Source: JBFKAV01 sp041621405 (lineage in GTDB: Bacteria; Pseudomonadota; Alphaproteobacteria; Rhodobacterales; Rhodobacteraceae). From it: a DNA stretch of 37,910 bases. The position numbers and the translations under genes were made by a program. The stretch's first letter is position 1; each line of letters starts with the position of its first letter. Below are positions 8,205 to 15,947 of the stretch, one piece after another. The notes under the pieces are model-generated. The model was not told the origin of the DNA and ran no database searches. It was given only the letters and a program-made list of their open reading frames with translations. The DNA lies in NCBI GenBank assembly GCA_041621405.1, contig JBFKAV010000014.1, positions 1 through 37,910 on the forward strand. Direction: 5' to 3'.

Positions 8205-8993
8205 ATGATCGTCATCGAGGATCTGCACAAGCATTTCGGCGGGTTCCACGCCGTGGACGGCGCGTCGCTGAGAATCGAGACCGGGTCGATCACCGGGCTG
8301 ATCGGGCCCAACGGCGCCGGCAAGACCACGCTCTTCAACGTCGTCGCCGGACGGCATCCGCCGACCTCAGGGCGGGTCACCATGGACGGCGAAGACATCA
8401 CCGGTCTGCCGCCGCACGAGCTCTTCACGAAAGGGCTGCTCCGGACCTTCCAGATCGCCCACGAGTTCTCCTCGATGACGGTGCGCGAGAATCTGATGGT
8501 GGTGCCGGGTGCCCAGGCGGGCGAGCGGATCTGGAACGCCTGGGTCGCACGCGGGCGGATTCGCGAGGAGGAGCGGGCGCTGGCGGAAAAGGCCGACGAG
8601 GTGCTCGATTTCCTCACCATCTCGCACTTGGCCGAAGAGCGGGCGGGGAACCTCTCGGGCGGGCAGAAGAAGCTCCTCGAGCTCGGCCGCACGATGATGG
8701 TGGAGGCCAAGATCGTGTTCCTCGACGAGGTCGGCGCGGGCGTCAACCGGACGCTCCTGAACACCATCGCCGACGCGATCCTGCGGCTGAACAAGGAGCG
8801 CGGCTACACGTTCTGCGTGATCGAGCACGACATGGACTTCATCGGCAAGCTCTGCGACCCGGTGATCGTGATGGCCGAGGGCAAGGTGCTGGCCGAGGGC
8901 ACGGCAGAGGAGATCATGACTAACGAGGCGGTGATCGAGGCCTACCTGGGGCGCGGCATGAAGAACAAGGTCAAGGCGGAGGCGGCGCAGTGA
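8205..8993 (+). CDS. ABC transporter ATP-binding protein, LivG type
   Basis: This 262-residue ABC ATPase is the LivG-like member of the pair that powers the importer. Walker A is GPNGAGKTT (34-42), the Q-loop region is RTFQIAHEFSSMTVRENL, the signature is NLSGGQKKLLELGRTMM, and the switch histidine is in CVIEHDMDFI. The Walker B block reads KIVFLDEVGAGVNRTL, so the usual LDEP-AGLNP has Val in place of Pro; the catalytic Asp-Glu is intact. The LivG-specific C-terminal tail EEIMTNEAVIEAYLG is present. The ATG at 8205 follows GGGGAAGG. Its last four bases overlap the GTG start of the next ATPase gene. Confidence 0.9.
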   Translation: MIVIEDLHKHFGGFHAVDGASLRIETGSITGLIGPNGAGKTTLFNVVAGRHPPTSGRVTMDGEDITGLPPHELFTKGLLRTFQIAHEFSSMTVRENLMVVPGAQAGERIWNAWVARGRIREEERALAEKADEVLDFLTISHLAEERAGNLSGGQKKLLELGRTMMVEAKIVFLDEVGAGVNRTLLNTIADAILRLNKERGYTFCVIEHDMDFIGKLCDPVIVMAEGKVLAEGTAEEIMTNEAVIEAYLGRGMKNKVKAEAAQ

Positions 8994-9862
8994 GCGGCGC
9001 AGGGAGCGGTTCGGGCGGCGGCGACAACCCGTGGCAGGAACGCCGCGGCAACAAGGACCGAAGCATCACCAAGTCGAACGAAGCGGGCGGGACCGCATTG
9101 GACCATGCCGCGACCGGCACCGGCAACGGCGCCCGCGGATCGGCGGCGGGCCAGGGCGAGGCGTTCCTCTCCGGCCACCACATGACCGGCGGCTACGGCG
9201 CCGCCGACATCCTGCACGATTGCACCATCGAAGCGCATTCTGGCGAGATTGCCGTCATCGTCGGACCGAACGGCGCGGGAAAGTCGACCGCGATGAAGGC
9301 GATCTTCGGGATGCTCAACCTGCGCAAGGGGCATGTAACCATCGGTGGCGACGACATCACCGGGCTCTCGCCGCAGGCGCGGGTGGCCAAGGGCATGGCC
9401 TTCGTGCCGCAGACCAGCAACGTCTTTCCCTCGATGAGCGTCGAGGAGAACTTGGAAATGGGGGCGTTCCTGAGGGGCGACGGCTTCCGGGACACCATGG
9501 CGCAGGTCTACGAGCTGTTCCCGATCCTGAAGGAAAAGCGCAACCAGGCGGCGGGCGAGCTTTCCGGCGGCCAGCGCCAGCAGGTCGCCGTGGGCCGCGC
9601 GCTGATGACCCAGCCGAAGGTGCTGATGCTCGACGAGCCCACCGCCGGGGTCTCGCCGATCGTGATGGACGAGCTCTTCGACCGCATCGTCGAGGTGGCG
9701 CGTACCGGCATCACCATCCTGATGGTGGAGCAGAACGCGCGTCAGGCGCTTGAGATCGCCGACAAGGGCTACGTGCTGGTGCAGGGGCACAACGCCCATA
9801 CCGGGACCGGGATGGAGCTCTTGGCCAACCCCGAAGTACGGCGCTCGTTCCTGGGAGGCTGA
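8990..9862 (+). CDS. ABC transporter ATP-binding protein, LivF type, with N-terminal extension
   Basis: The 290-residue product is the LivF-like ATPase partner. Walker A is VGPNGAGKST (91-100), the signature ELSGGQRQQVAVGRALM, Walker B KVLMLDEPTAGVSPIVM, and the switch histidine position reads ILMVEQNARQAL, as usual for LivF. A GTG start overlaps the upstream stop (GTGA), so translation is probably coupled. LivF proteins are normally about 235-240 residues. Here some 55-60 Gly/Ser/Asn-rich residues precede the ABC domain, including NPWQERRGNKDRSI. No obvious Shine-Dalgarno marks an internal start, so the extension may be real, but an internal start cannot be excluded. Confidence 0.88.
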   Translation: MSGAGSGSGGGDNPWQERRGNKDRSITKSNEAGGTALDHAATGTGNGARGSAAGQGEAFLSGHHMTGGYGAADILHDCTIEAHSGEIAVIVGPNGAGKSTAMKAIFGMLNLRKGHVTIGGDDITGLSPQARVAKGMAFVPQTSNVFPSMSVEENLEMGAFLRGDGFRDTMAQVYELFPILKEKRNQAAGELSGGQRQQVAVGRALMTQPKVLMLDEPTAGVSPIVMDELFDRIVEVARTGITILMVEQNARQALEIADKGYVLVQGHNAHTGTGMELLANPEVRRSFLGG

Positions 9863-9865
9863 GTC

Positions 9866-10876
9866 ATGGATATTCTGAACGCCGTCGTCGCGCTCCTCAA
9901 CTTCGTGGTGATCCCTGCCACCGCCTATGGCGCGCAGCTGGCACTGGGCGCGCTCGGGGTCACGCTGATCTACGGCATCCTGCGGTTCTCCAACTTCGCG
10001 CATGGCGACACCATGGCCTTCGGCACCGCGATCACCATCCTCGGGACCTGGGGCTTGCAGGCAATGGGGGTCTCGCTCGGGCCGCTGCCCACGGCGCTCC
10101 TCGCCCTGCCCTTGGGCATCGCGGCGACGGCAGCGCTGGTCTTGGCCACCGACCGCGCCGTCTATCGCTTCTACCGTCGTCTCAAGGCCTCGCCCGTGAT
10201 CCTGGTCATCGTCTCGATGGGCGTGATGTTCATCATGAACGGGCTCGTCCGCTTCATCATCGGCGTCGAGGACATCGGCTTCGCCGACGGCGAGCGCTTC
10301 GTGATCTCGCCGCGCGGCTTCCGCGAGGCGACCGGGCTGGCCGAGCCCTTGGCGATCCGCACCACCCAGGTGATCACTCTGGTGACCGCGGCGATCGCCG
10401 TGGCGGCGCTCTTCTGGTTCCTCAACCGCACCCGCACCGGCAAGTCGATGCGCGCGTTTTCCGACAACGAGGATCTGGCGCTCTTGTCCGGCATCAACCC
10501 TGAGCGGGTGGTCGCCGTTGCCTGGATCATCGCCGCCGGGCTCGCCGCCACGGCCGGTGTGCTCTACGGGCTCGACAAGAGCTTCAAGGCCTTCACCTAT
10601 TTCCAACTGCTCCTGCCGATCTTCGCCTCGGCGATTGTCGGCGGCCTCGGCAACCCGCTCGGCGCCATCGCCGGCGGCTTCCTCATCGCCTTTGCCGAGG
10701 TGCTGGTGACCTATCCGCTGAAGAAGGTGCTGGGCTACCTCGCCCCGGGGGGCTGGGAACCGGACGGGCTCGTGCAGCTGATGTCTACCGACTACAAGTT
10801 CGCCGTCTCGTTCGCGATCCTGGTGATAGTGCTCCTGTTCAAACCCACCGGGCTCTTCAAGGGACAGTCGGTATGA
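9866..10876 (+). CDS. ABC transporter permease, LivH type
   Basis: This 336-residue polytopic inner-membrane protein has about eight hydrophobic segments and the LivH hallmarks: AQLALGALGVTLIYGILRFSNFAHGD near the N-terminus, the cytoplasmic loop RTRTGKSMRAFSDNEDLALLSGIN (coupling region for the ATPase), and FASAIVGGLGNPLGAIAGGFLIAFAEVL. It starts three bases after the LivF-like stop, and its own stop overlaps the start of the second permease (ATGA), so the order is ATPases first, then permeases. Confidence 0.9.
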   Translation: MDILNAVVALLNFVVIPATAYGAQLALGALGVTLIYGILRFSNFAHGDTMAFGTAITILGTWGLQAMGVSLGPLPTALLALPLGIAATAALVLATDRAVYRFYRRLKASPVILVIVSMGVMFIMNGLVRFIIGVEDIGFADGERFVISPRGFREATGLAEPLAIRTTQVITLVTAAIAVAALFWFLNRTRTGKSMRAFSDNEDLALLSGINPERVVAVAWIIAAGLAATAGVLYGLDKSFKAFTYFQLLLPIFASAIVGGLGNPLGAIAGGFLIAFAEVLVTYPLKKVLGYLAPGGWEPDGLVQLMSTDYKFAVSFAILVIVLLFKPTGLFKGQSV

Positions 10877-12177
10877 CGCGCGCGCTTCCCCCCGCCGTTC
10901 TCTTCGCAATCGTCGCGGTGCTGTTCGCGGCGACCGGCTTCCTGCAGAGCTGGAACGTCTCGCTGTCGATCCTGAACCTGGCGCTGATCTCTGCGGTGAT
11001 GGCCTTGGGCGTGAACATGCAATGGGGCTACGCGGGGCTGTTCAACATCGGCGTGATGGGCTTCGTAGCCCTGGGCGGCCTGGCCGCCGTGATCGTCGCC
11101 ATGCCGCCGGTGGGCGAGGCATGGGCGGCTGGGGGGGGGCGTCTGATCGTCGGGCTGCTCTGCGGCGGGGCCACGATCGCGGCCGCAGTGCTCGCCTGGA
11201 AGCGCATGGCGCCTGGCCGGGCGCGCACGGTCCTGCTCCTGGTGATCCTGATCGGCGGATTTGCGATCTACCGCAACGTCTTCGACCCAGCCAAACTCGC
11301 GGTTGAATCGGTGAACCCGGCCCGCACCGGCTATCTCGGCGGGCTCGGCCTGCCGATCCTTCTGGCCTGGCCGGTGGGCGGGCTCTTTGCCGCCGGCGCG
11401 GCCTGGCTGATCGGCAAGACGGCGCTTGGGCTGCGCTCGGACTACCTGGCGATCGCCACGCTCGGCATCGCCGAGATCGTGATCGCGGTCCTGAAGAACG
11501 AGGACTGGCTGGCGCGCGGCGTGAAGAACGTGATCGGGATTCCCCGGCCGGTGCCCTACGAAATCAACCTGCAGACCGACCCGGGATTTGTCTCTCGCGC
11601 CGCCGCTCTGGGCATCGACCCCGCCACCGCCTCGTCGGTAACGGTGAAGATCGCCTATGCCGGGCTCTTCACGGTAGTGCTCGTGGTGCTCTTGTGGCTG
11701 GCACAGCTGGCGCTCAAATCGCCCTGGGGACGGATGATGCGGGCGATCCGCGACAACGAGGTCGCCGCCGAGGCGATGGGCAAGGACGTGACCGCACGGC
11801 ATCTGCAGATCTTCGTCCTCGGCTCGGCGGTGATCGGCATCGCCGGGGCGATGATGACCACGCTCGACAGCCAGCTCACGCCGGGCACCTACCAGCCTCT
11901 GCGCTTCACCTTCCTGGTCTGGGTGATGGTGATCGTCGGCGGATCGGGCAACAACCTCGGCGCGGTGCTGGGCGCGTTCCTGATCTGGTGGCTCTGGGTG
12001 ATGGTCGAGCCGATCGGGCTCTGGCTGATGGGCGGAATCACCTCGCTCCTGCCGGAGGGGTCGTTCCTTGCGGGGCACCTGTCGGACGCCGCGGCACACA
12101 TGCGGCTTCTGACCATGGGGCTGGTCCTGCTTCTGGTCTTGCGCTTCAGCCCGCGTGGGCTCATTCCCGAGCGCTAG
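10873..12177 (+). CDS. ABC transporter permease, LivM type
   Basis: The 434-residue polytopic permease has LivM features: ALGVNMQWGYAGLFNIGVMGFVALGG (N-terminal), LRSDYLAIATLGIAEIVIAVLKN (central), the coupling loop SPWGRMMRAIRDNEVAAEAMGKD, and VIVGGSGNNLGAVLGAFLIWW. It is longer than the E. coli-type LivM core because of a segment around residues 80-150 with extra hydrophobic stretches and a periplasmic-type loop (YRNVFDPAKLAVESVNPARTG). Its start overlaps the stop of the LivH-like gene. It is the last transporter gene before the oxidoreductase. Confidence 0.9.
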   Translation: MTRALPPAVLFAIVAVLFAATGFLQSWNVSLSILNLALISAVMALGVNMQWGYAGLFNIGVMGFVALGGLAAVIVAMPPVGEAWAAGGGRLIVGLLCGGATIAAAVLAWKRMAPGRARTVLLLVILIGGFAIYRNVFDPAKLAVESVNPARTGYLGGLGLPILLAWPVGGLFAAGAAWLIGKTALGLRSDYLAIATLGIAEIVIAVLKNEDWLARGVKNVIGIPRPVPYEINLQTDPGFVSRAAALGIDPATASSVTVKIAYAGLFTVVLVVLLWLAQLALKSPWGRMMRAIRDNEVAAEAMGKDVTARHLQIFVLGSAVIGIAGAMMTTLDSQLTPGTYQPLRFTFLVWVMVIVGGSGNNLGAVLGAFLIWWLWVMVEPIGLWLMGGITSLLPEGSFLAGHLSDAAAHMRLLTMGLVLLLVLRFSPRGLIPER

Positions 12178-12200
12178 AACGCCGGCACGACATCGCATGG

Positions 12201-12217
12201 GCGACATTTCCTGTCGC
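12201..12217. promoter_or_regulatory. 17-bp palindrome before the FAD/GcvT oxidoreductase
   Basis: GCGACA-TTTCC-TGTCGC is a perfect six-base inverted repeat with a five-base centre, in the 105-base gap between the LivM-like gene and the oxidoreductase. It is too short for a good terminator and has no T-run. It could be a regulator binding site (inference). No clear -10/-35 pair lies next to it. Confidence 0.4.
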
Positions 12218-12282
12218 AACCGGGCATGCCGCCGCGGGTGCGGGATTCCAGTTTGCCCCTGACCCATGCGAAAGGTGCGAAG

Positions 12283-14700
12283 ATGAAATCCCATGCCCGG
12301 GTGGTGGTGATCGGCGGCGGCGTCGTCGGCTGTTCGGTGCTCTATCACCTGAACAAGTACGGCTGGTCGGACGTGATGCTGATCGAGCGCTCGGAGCTGA
12401 CCTCTGGCTCGACCTGGCATGCCGCCGGCGGCTTCCACACCCTGAACGGCGACACCAACATGGCGGCGCTGCAGGGCTACACGATCGGGCTCTACAAGGA
12501 GCTGGAGAAGATCACCGGCATGTCCTGCGGGCTGCACCACGTGGGCGGCATCACGCTCGCTGACACCCAGGCGCGGTTCGAGATGCTCGTCGCCGAGCGC
12601 GCAAAGCACCGCTACATGGGGCTGCATACCGAGATCCTGACGCCCGAGGAGGTGCGCGAGTTCACCGACGGGCTGGTCAACGTGGATGGCATCATCGGCG
12701 CGCTCTACGATCCCCTGGACGGCCACCTCGACCCCTCGGGCACCACCCATGCATATGCAAGGGCGGCGCGGATGGGCGGGGCCGAGATCGTGCTGCAGAA
12801 CCGGGTCCTCGAGACCAACCCGCGCCCCGACGGCGGCTGGGATGTGGTGACCGAGAAAGGCACGGTCGCGGCCGAGCACGTGGTCAATGCCGGTGGCCTC
12901 TGGGCCCGCGAAGTGGGCGCGATGGCCGGCGTCTACCTGCCCCTGCTGCCGATGGCGCACCAGTATCTGGTGACCGACGATATCGCGGAGATCTACAACC
13001 GCGGGAAGGAGTTCCCGCACGTCATGGACCCGGGCGGGGAGAGCTATCTGCGTCAGGAAGGGCGCGGCCTCTGCATCGGCTTCTACGAGCAGGCCTGCGA
13101 GCCCTGGGCGGTCGACGGCACGCCCTGGAGCTTCGGCCACGAGCTGCTGCCCGACCAGCTCGACAAGATCGAGGACAGCGTGACTTTCGCCTACCGCCGG
13201 TTCCCGGTGCTGGAACGCGCGGGGGTCAAGAACGTGATCCACGGCCCCTTCACTTTCGCCCCCGACGGCAACCCGCTGATCGGCCCCGTCCCGGGCCTCC
13301 GCAACTACTGGTCGGCCTGCGCGGTGATGGCGGGCTTTTCCCAGGGCGGCGGCATGGGCAAGTCGCTCGCCGAGTGGATGATCCACGGCGAGACCGAGGT
13401 CGACCCGCGCGGCTTCGACGTCGCCCGCTTCGGCGGCTGGACGACGCCCGGCTACACGGTGCCGAAGGTGATGGAGAACTACCGGATGCGGTTCTCCGTG
13501 AGCTATCCCAACGAGGAGCGCCCGGCAGCGCGGCCGTTCCGCGCAACGCCGATGTACGACATCTTCGACGGCATGGGCGCGGTCTGGGGCCAGCAATACG
13601 GGCTCGAGGTCGCGAACTACTTCGCCCAAGAGGGCGAGCCGCGCTACGAGACGCCGTCGTTCAAGCGGTCGAACGCCTGGGAGGCGACGGCGCGCGAGGT
13701 GAAGGCGGTGCGCGAGGGCGTTGGCATCAACGAGATCCAGAACTTCGGCAAGTTCCGGGTGACCGGGCCGAAGGCGCGGGCCTGGCTCGACCGGATCATG
13801 GCCGGCGCCATTCCCACGCCGGGGCGGCTCTCGCTGACGCCGATGCTGAGCCCGAGGGGCAAGATCATCGGCGATTTCACTGTGACCTGCCTTTCCGAGA
13901 CCGAGTTCCAGGTTACCGGCAGCTACGGCGCGCAGGACTACCACCGCCGCTGGTTCGAGCAGAACCTCGAGGATGGCGTCCGGGTCGAGAACGTCTCCGA
14001 CCGGCTGACCGGCTTCCAGATCGCCGGGCCGAAGGCGCGGGAGCTTCTGGCGAAGGTCACCCGCGCCGACGTATCGGCCGAGGCGTTTCGCTTCATGGAC
14101 GCCCGGCGGATGACCGTGGGCATGGTCGACGCCCTGGTGCAGCGGGTGAGCTACACCGGCGACCTCGGCTACGAGATCTTCTGCGACTTCATGAAACAGC
14201 GCGCGCTCTGGCACGCGCTCTGGGAGGCCGGGCAGGATCTCGGGCTCAGGCCGTTCGGAATGCGGGCCATGATGTCGCTCAGGCTCGACAAGTTCTTCGG
14301 CTCCTGGAGCCGCGAGTTCAGCCCCGACTACTTCCCCGGCGAGACCGGGATCGACCGCTTCATCCGCTGGAACAAGCCGGCCGACTGGATCGGCAAGGCA
14401 GCGGCGCTGAAGGAGAAGGCGGCGGGGCCGAAGCGGAGGCTCTGCGCCTTCGTGGTCGAGGCAGGCGACGCCGACGTGGTGGCCTACGAGCCGATCTGGC
14501 TGGGCGACAAGGTGGTGGGCTTCTGCTCCTCGGGCGGCTACTCGCACTGGACGGAGACGTCGGTGGCGCAGGGCTTCCTGCCGGCCGAGGCGATCGAGCC
14601 GGGGCTCGAAGTCGAGATCGAGATCCTCGGCGAGAAGCGCCCCGCCACGCTGGTCACCGAGGCGCTCTGGGACGCCGACGGCGCGCGGATGCGGGGGTGA
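12283..14700 (+). CDS. Dimethylglycine/sarcosine dehydrogenase-like FAD-GcvT fusion enzyme
   Basis: The 805-residue fusion protein belongs to the DMGDH/SARDH family, which oxidatively demethylates N-methylated glycines and passes the one-carbon unit to tetrahydrofolate. The N-terminal DAO domain (about 1-370) has VVVIGGGVVGCSVLYHL and TSGSTWHAAGG; His46 matches the residue that carries covalent FAD in DMGDH. A linker domain with PMYDIFDGMGAVWGQQYG follows, then a GcvT-type domain (about 430-700: GINEIQNFGKFRVTGPKA, VSYTGDLGYEIF) and a GcvT C-terminal barrel (KVVGFCSSGGYSHWTETSVAQGFL). AAAGGTG before the ATG supports this start over an open upstream stretch. The exact substrate is not readable. 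Its place directly after the transporter suggests that the two share a substrate or pathway. Confidence 0.88.
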   Translation: MKSHARVVVIGGGVVGCSVLYHLNKYGWSDVMLIERSELTSGSTWHAAGGFHTLNGDTNMAALQGYTIGLYKELEKITGMSCGLHHVGGITLADTQARFEMLVAERAKHRYMGLHTEILTPEEVREFTDGLVNVDGIIGALYDPLDGHLDPSGTTHAYARAARMGGAEIVLQNRVLETNPRPDGGWDVVTEKGTVAAEHVVNAGGLWAREVGAMAGVYLPLLPMAHQYLVTDDIAEIYNRGKEFPHVMDPGGESYLRQEGRGLCIGFYEQACEPWAVDGTPWSFGHELLPDQLDKIEDSVTFAYRRFPVLERAGVKNVIHGPFTFAPDGNPLIGPVPGLRNYWSACAVMAGFSQGGGMGKSLAEWMIHGETEVDPRGFDVARFGGWTTPGYTVPKVMENYRMRFSVSYPNEERPAARPFRATPMYDIFDGMGAVWGQQYGLEVANYFAQEGEPRYETPSFKRSNAWEATAREVKAVREGVGINEIQNFGKFRVTGPKARAWLDRIMAGAIPTPGRLSLTPMLSPRGKIIGDFTVTCLSETEFQVTGSYGAQDYHRRWFEQNLEDGVRVENVSDRLTGFQIAGPKARELLAKVTRADVSAEAFRFMDARRMTVGMVDALVQRVSYTGDLGYEIFCDFMKQRALWHALWEAGQDLGLRPFGMRAMMSLRLDKFFGSWSREFSPDYFPGETGIDRFIRWNKPADWIGKAAALKEKAAGPKRRLCAFVVEAGDADVVAYEPIWLGDKVVGFCSSGGYSHWTETSVAQGFLPAEAIEPGLEVEIEILGEKRPATLVTEALWDADGARMRG

Positions 14701-14706
14701 GACGCG

Positions 14707-14753
14707 GTCGCGGCCCAGTGGGGCCGCGACGAAACGCTCCAGTGGAGCGTTTC
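14707..14753. repeat. Twin abutting perfect hairpins (probable operon end or dispersed repeat)
   Basis: Two perfect 10-bp inverted repeats stand back to back: GTCGCGGCCC-agtg-GGGCCGCGAC (14707-14730) and GAAACGCTCC-agt-GGAGCGTTTC (14731-14753). They begin six bases after the oxidoreductase stop. Both loops are AGT(G). No T-run follows. They could end the transporter-oxidoreductase transcript with Rho, or belong to a dispersed intergenic hairpin family. Confidence 0.7.
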
Positions 14754-14821
14754 GAGCGCCGAACGCCCGAGGCGCAAGCTGAGGGCCGGCACGGGGAGGC
14801 CGAGCACAAGCCGGAGCCGAA

Positions 14822-14849
14822 ACGGCCCTGGCAGAAGCCAGGGGGCCGT
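14822..14849. terminator. GC-rich hairpin between convergent genes
   Basis: ACGGCCCTGGC and GCCAGGGGGCCGT pair as an 11-bp stem with a two-base bulge around loop AGAA. It lies in the convergent gap between the oxidoreductase (plus) and slipin (minus) genes, so it may end either transcript. No T-run is present on either strand. Confidence 0.4.
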
Positions 14850-14896
14850 CTGCCCTCGCGCGCTCCCCCGAGGGTATTTCGAAAACGGGGAAACGG

Positions 14897-15649
14897 TCAG
14901 CTGCCCTTTCTCGGCTTCGCCGGCGGCAGCTTCTCGGCGTCGGCACCAAAGACGACGGTGTTGCCGCCCCTGTCCAGCGCCTGGATCACGCGCGCCTGCA
15001 CCAGGGCCGGGTTGTCGGCATAGAGCCGCGCCGCGTTGGCGAGGCTTCGCAGCACCGCCTGCTCGCCGCGGGCCTCCTCGAGCCGCCGCTCGGCCTCTTT
15101 CCTGGCCTCGAGCACGCCGGCATAGGCGCGCTTGAGGCTGCCCGGCAGCATGATGTCCCTGACCGCTACGGCCTCGACCTCGAGCCCGTAGTCCTTCGCC
15201 TTGGCCGCGATCGCCTCGCGGAGCTGCGCGTCGGTCTCGGCGCGGCCCGTGAGCAGTTCGTCCAGCGTGAGCCCGGCGACATGCGCGCGCATCGCCAGCT
15301 GGCAGGCGGCATAGAACTCAGGCAGGTAGCCCGACCAGTCGCGCAGCGCCTTCACCGGGTCGGCGAGCCGGTAGCCGCAGCTGAGCGACAGGCGCAGGTT
15401 GACGAGATCCTTGGTCAGGATCTCCTGCCCCGGGACGGTGACGAGAGCCCTTCGGGTATCGGCGATCTCGACCCGGTGGACGGGCATGAACAGGAAATGC
15501 GCGCCCGGCTCGAGCCGCCTGACGAAGCGGCCGTCGCGGTAGAGCAGCGCCGTCTGGAAGTCGTAGATGATCACGCGCCGGACCAGCAACAGGAGCGCTA
15601 CGGCGGCGCTGACGACGACGAGTATCAGGATCAGCGCGCCAGGCGTCAT
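14897..15649 (-). CDS. SPFH/Band 7 domain membrane protein (slipin/stomatin-like)
   Basis: The 250-residue protein has one N-terminal membrane segment (about residues 5-23, ALILILVVVSAAVALLLLV), then an SPFH domain (about 25-200: IIYDFQTALLYRDGRFVRRLEPGAH, VPGQEILTKDLVNLRLSLSCGYRLADP, LDELLTGRAETDAQLREAI, YGLEVEAVAVRDIMLPGSLKRAYA). A charged helix EARKEAERRLEEARGEQAVLR, probably a coiled coil, and a short tail follow. Slipins form membrane microdomain assemblies and normally sit beside an nfeD gene, but none is adjacent here. GGAG eight bases upstream of the ATG sets the start; the open frame continues far upstream without meaning. Confidence 0.88.
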   Translation of the reverse strand: MTPGALILILVVVSAAVALLLLVRRVIIYDFQTALLYRDGRFVRRLEPGAHFLFMPVHRVEIADTRRALVTVPGQEILTKDLVNLRLSLSCGYRLADPVKALRDWSGYLPEFYAACQLAMRAHVAGLTLDELLTGRAETDAQLREAIAAKAKDYGLEVEAVAVRDIMLPGSLKRAYAGVLEARKEAERRLEEARGEQAVLRSLANAARLYADNPALVQARVIQALDRGGNTVVFGADAEKLPPAKPRKGS

Positions 15650-15784
15650 CGCGTCACTCCTCAGGGGCGGGCCCTGCCCGCCGGGCCACGGCGCCACGGG
15701 GGAGGTCTCAACCTGCAGGCCCGTGGTCTCGTTTGCATCCAAGCAGGTCCGGCGGACAGAGCCCTTTGTTGCGACCCACGCAAG

Positions 15785-15801
15785 GGGGGAGTCGAACCCC
15801 C
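15785..15801 (-). other. Orphan tRNA T-arm-like motif in a 298-base intergenic region
   Basis: On the minus strand GGGGG-TTCGACT-CCCCC is a perfect TPsiC arm, but no acceptor stem partner, anticodon arm or CCA end fits around it. The rest of the gap 15650-15947 holds GC-rich inverted repeats (such as GCGCC...GGCGC at 15802-15825) and the ribosome binding site of the slipin gene. It may be a tRNA remnant, part of an RNA leader, or chance. Confidence 0.4.
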
Positions 15802-15947
15802 GCGCCGGGGTGTGAGACCGTCGGCGCGCCGCGATGCGGCGGCGGCGGCGTTGTCCCGGCGGGGCCGAGGATAGGCGGGGCGGGCGCCGTGCGGCAAGGG
15901 CGAAGCGGCGGTTGTGGGCGGCGCCGGGTGCGGCTAGCGTGCGCGTC

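Noticed and set aside
10792..14949. 1385-codon open frame on the minus strand opposite the transporter and oxidoreductase genes
   Set aside because: Translation is rich in Arg/His/Gly/Pro with no domain pattern and is fully antisense to well-supported genes; it is a consequence of third-position GC bias.
15640..15830. Possible permuted (two-piece) tmRNA around the T-arm motif
   Set aside because: A GCAAACGAG stretch resembles the start of a tag, but no stop codon follows in a tag-like distance, no Ala-Ala end is encoded, and no acceptor stem or CCA is present.
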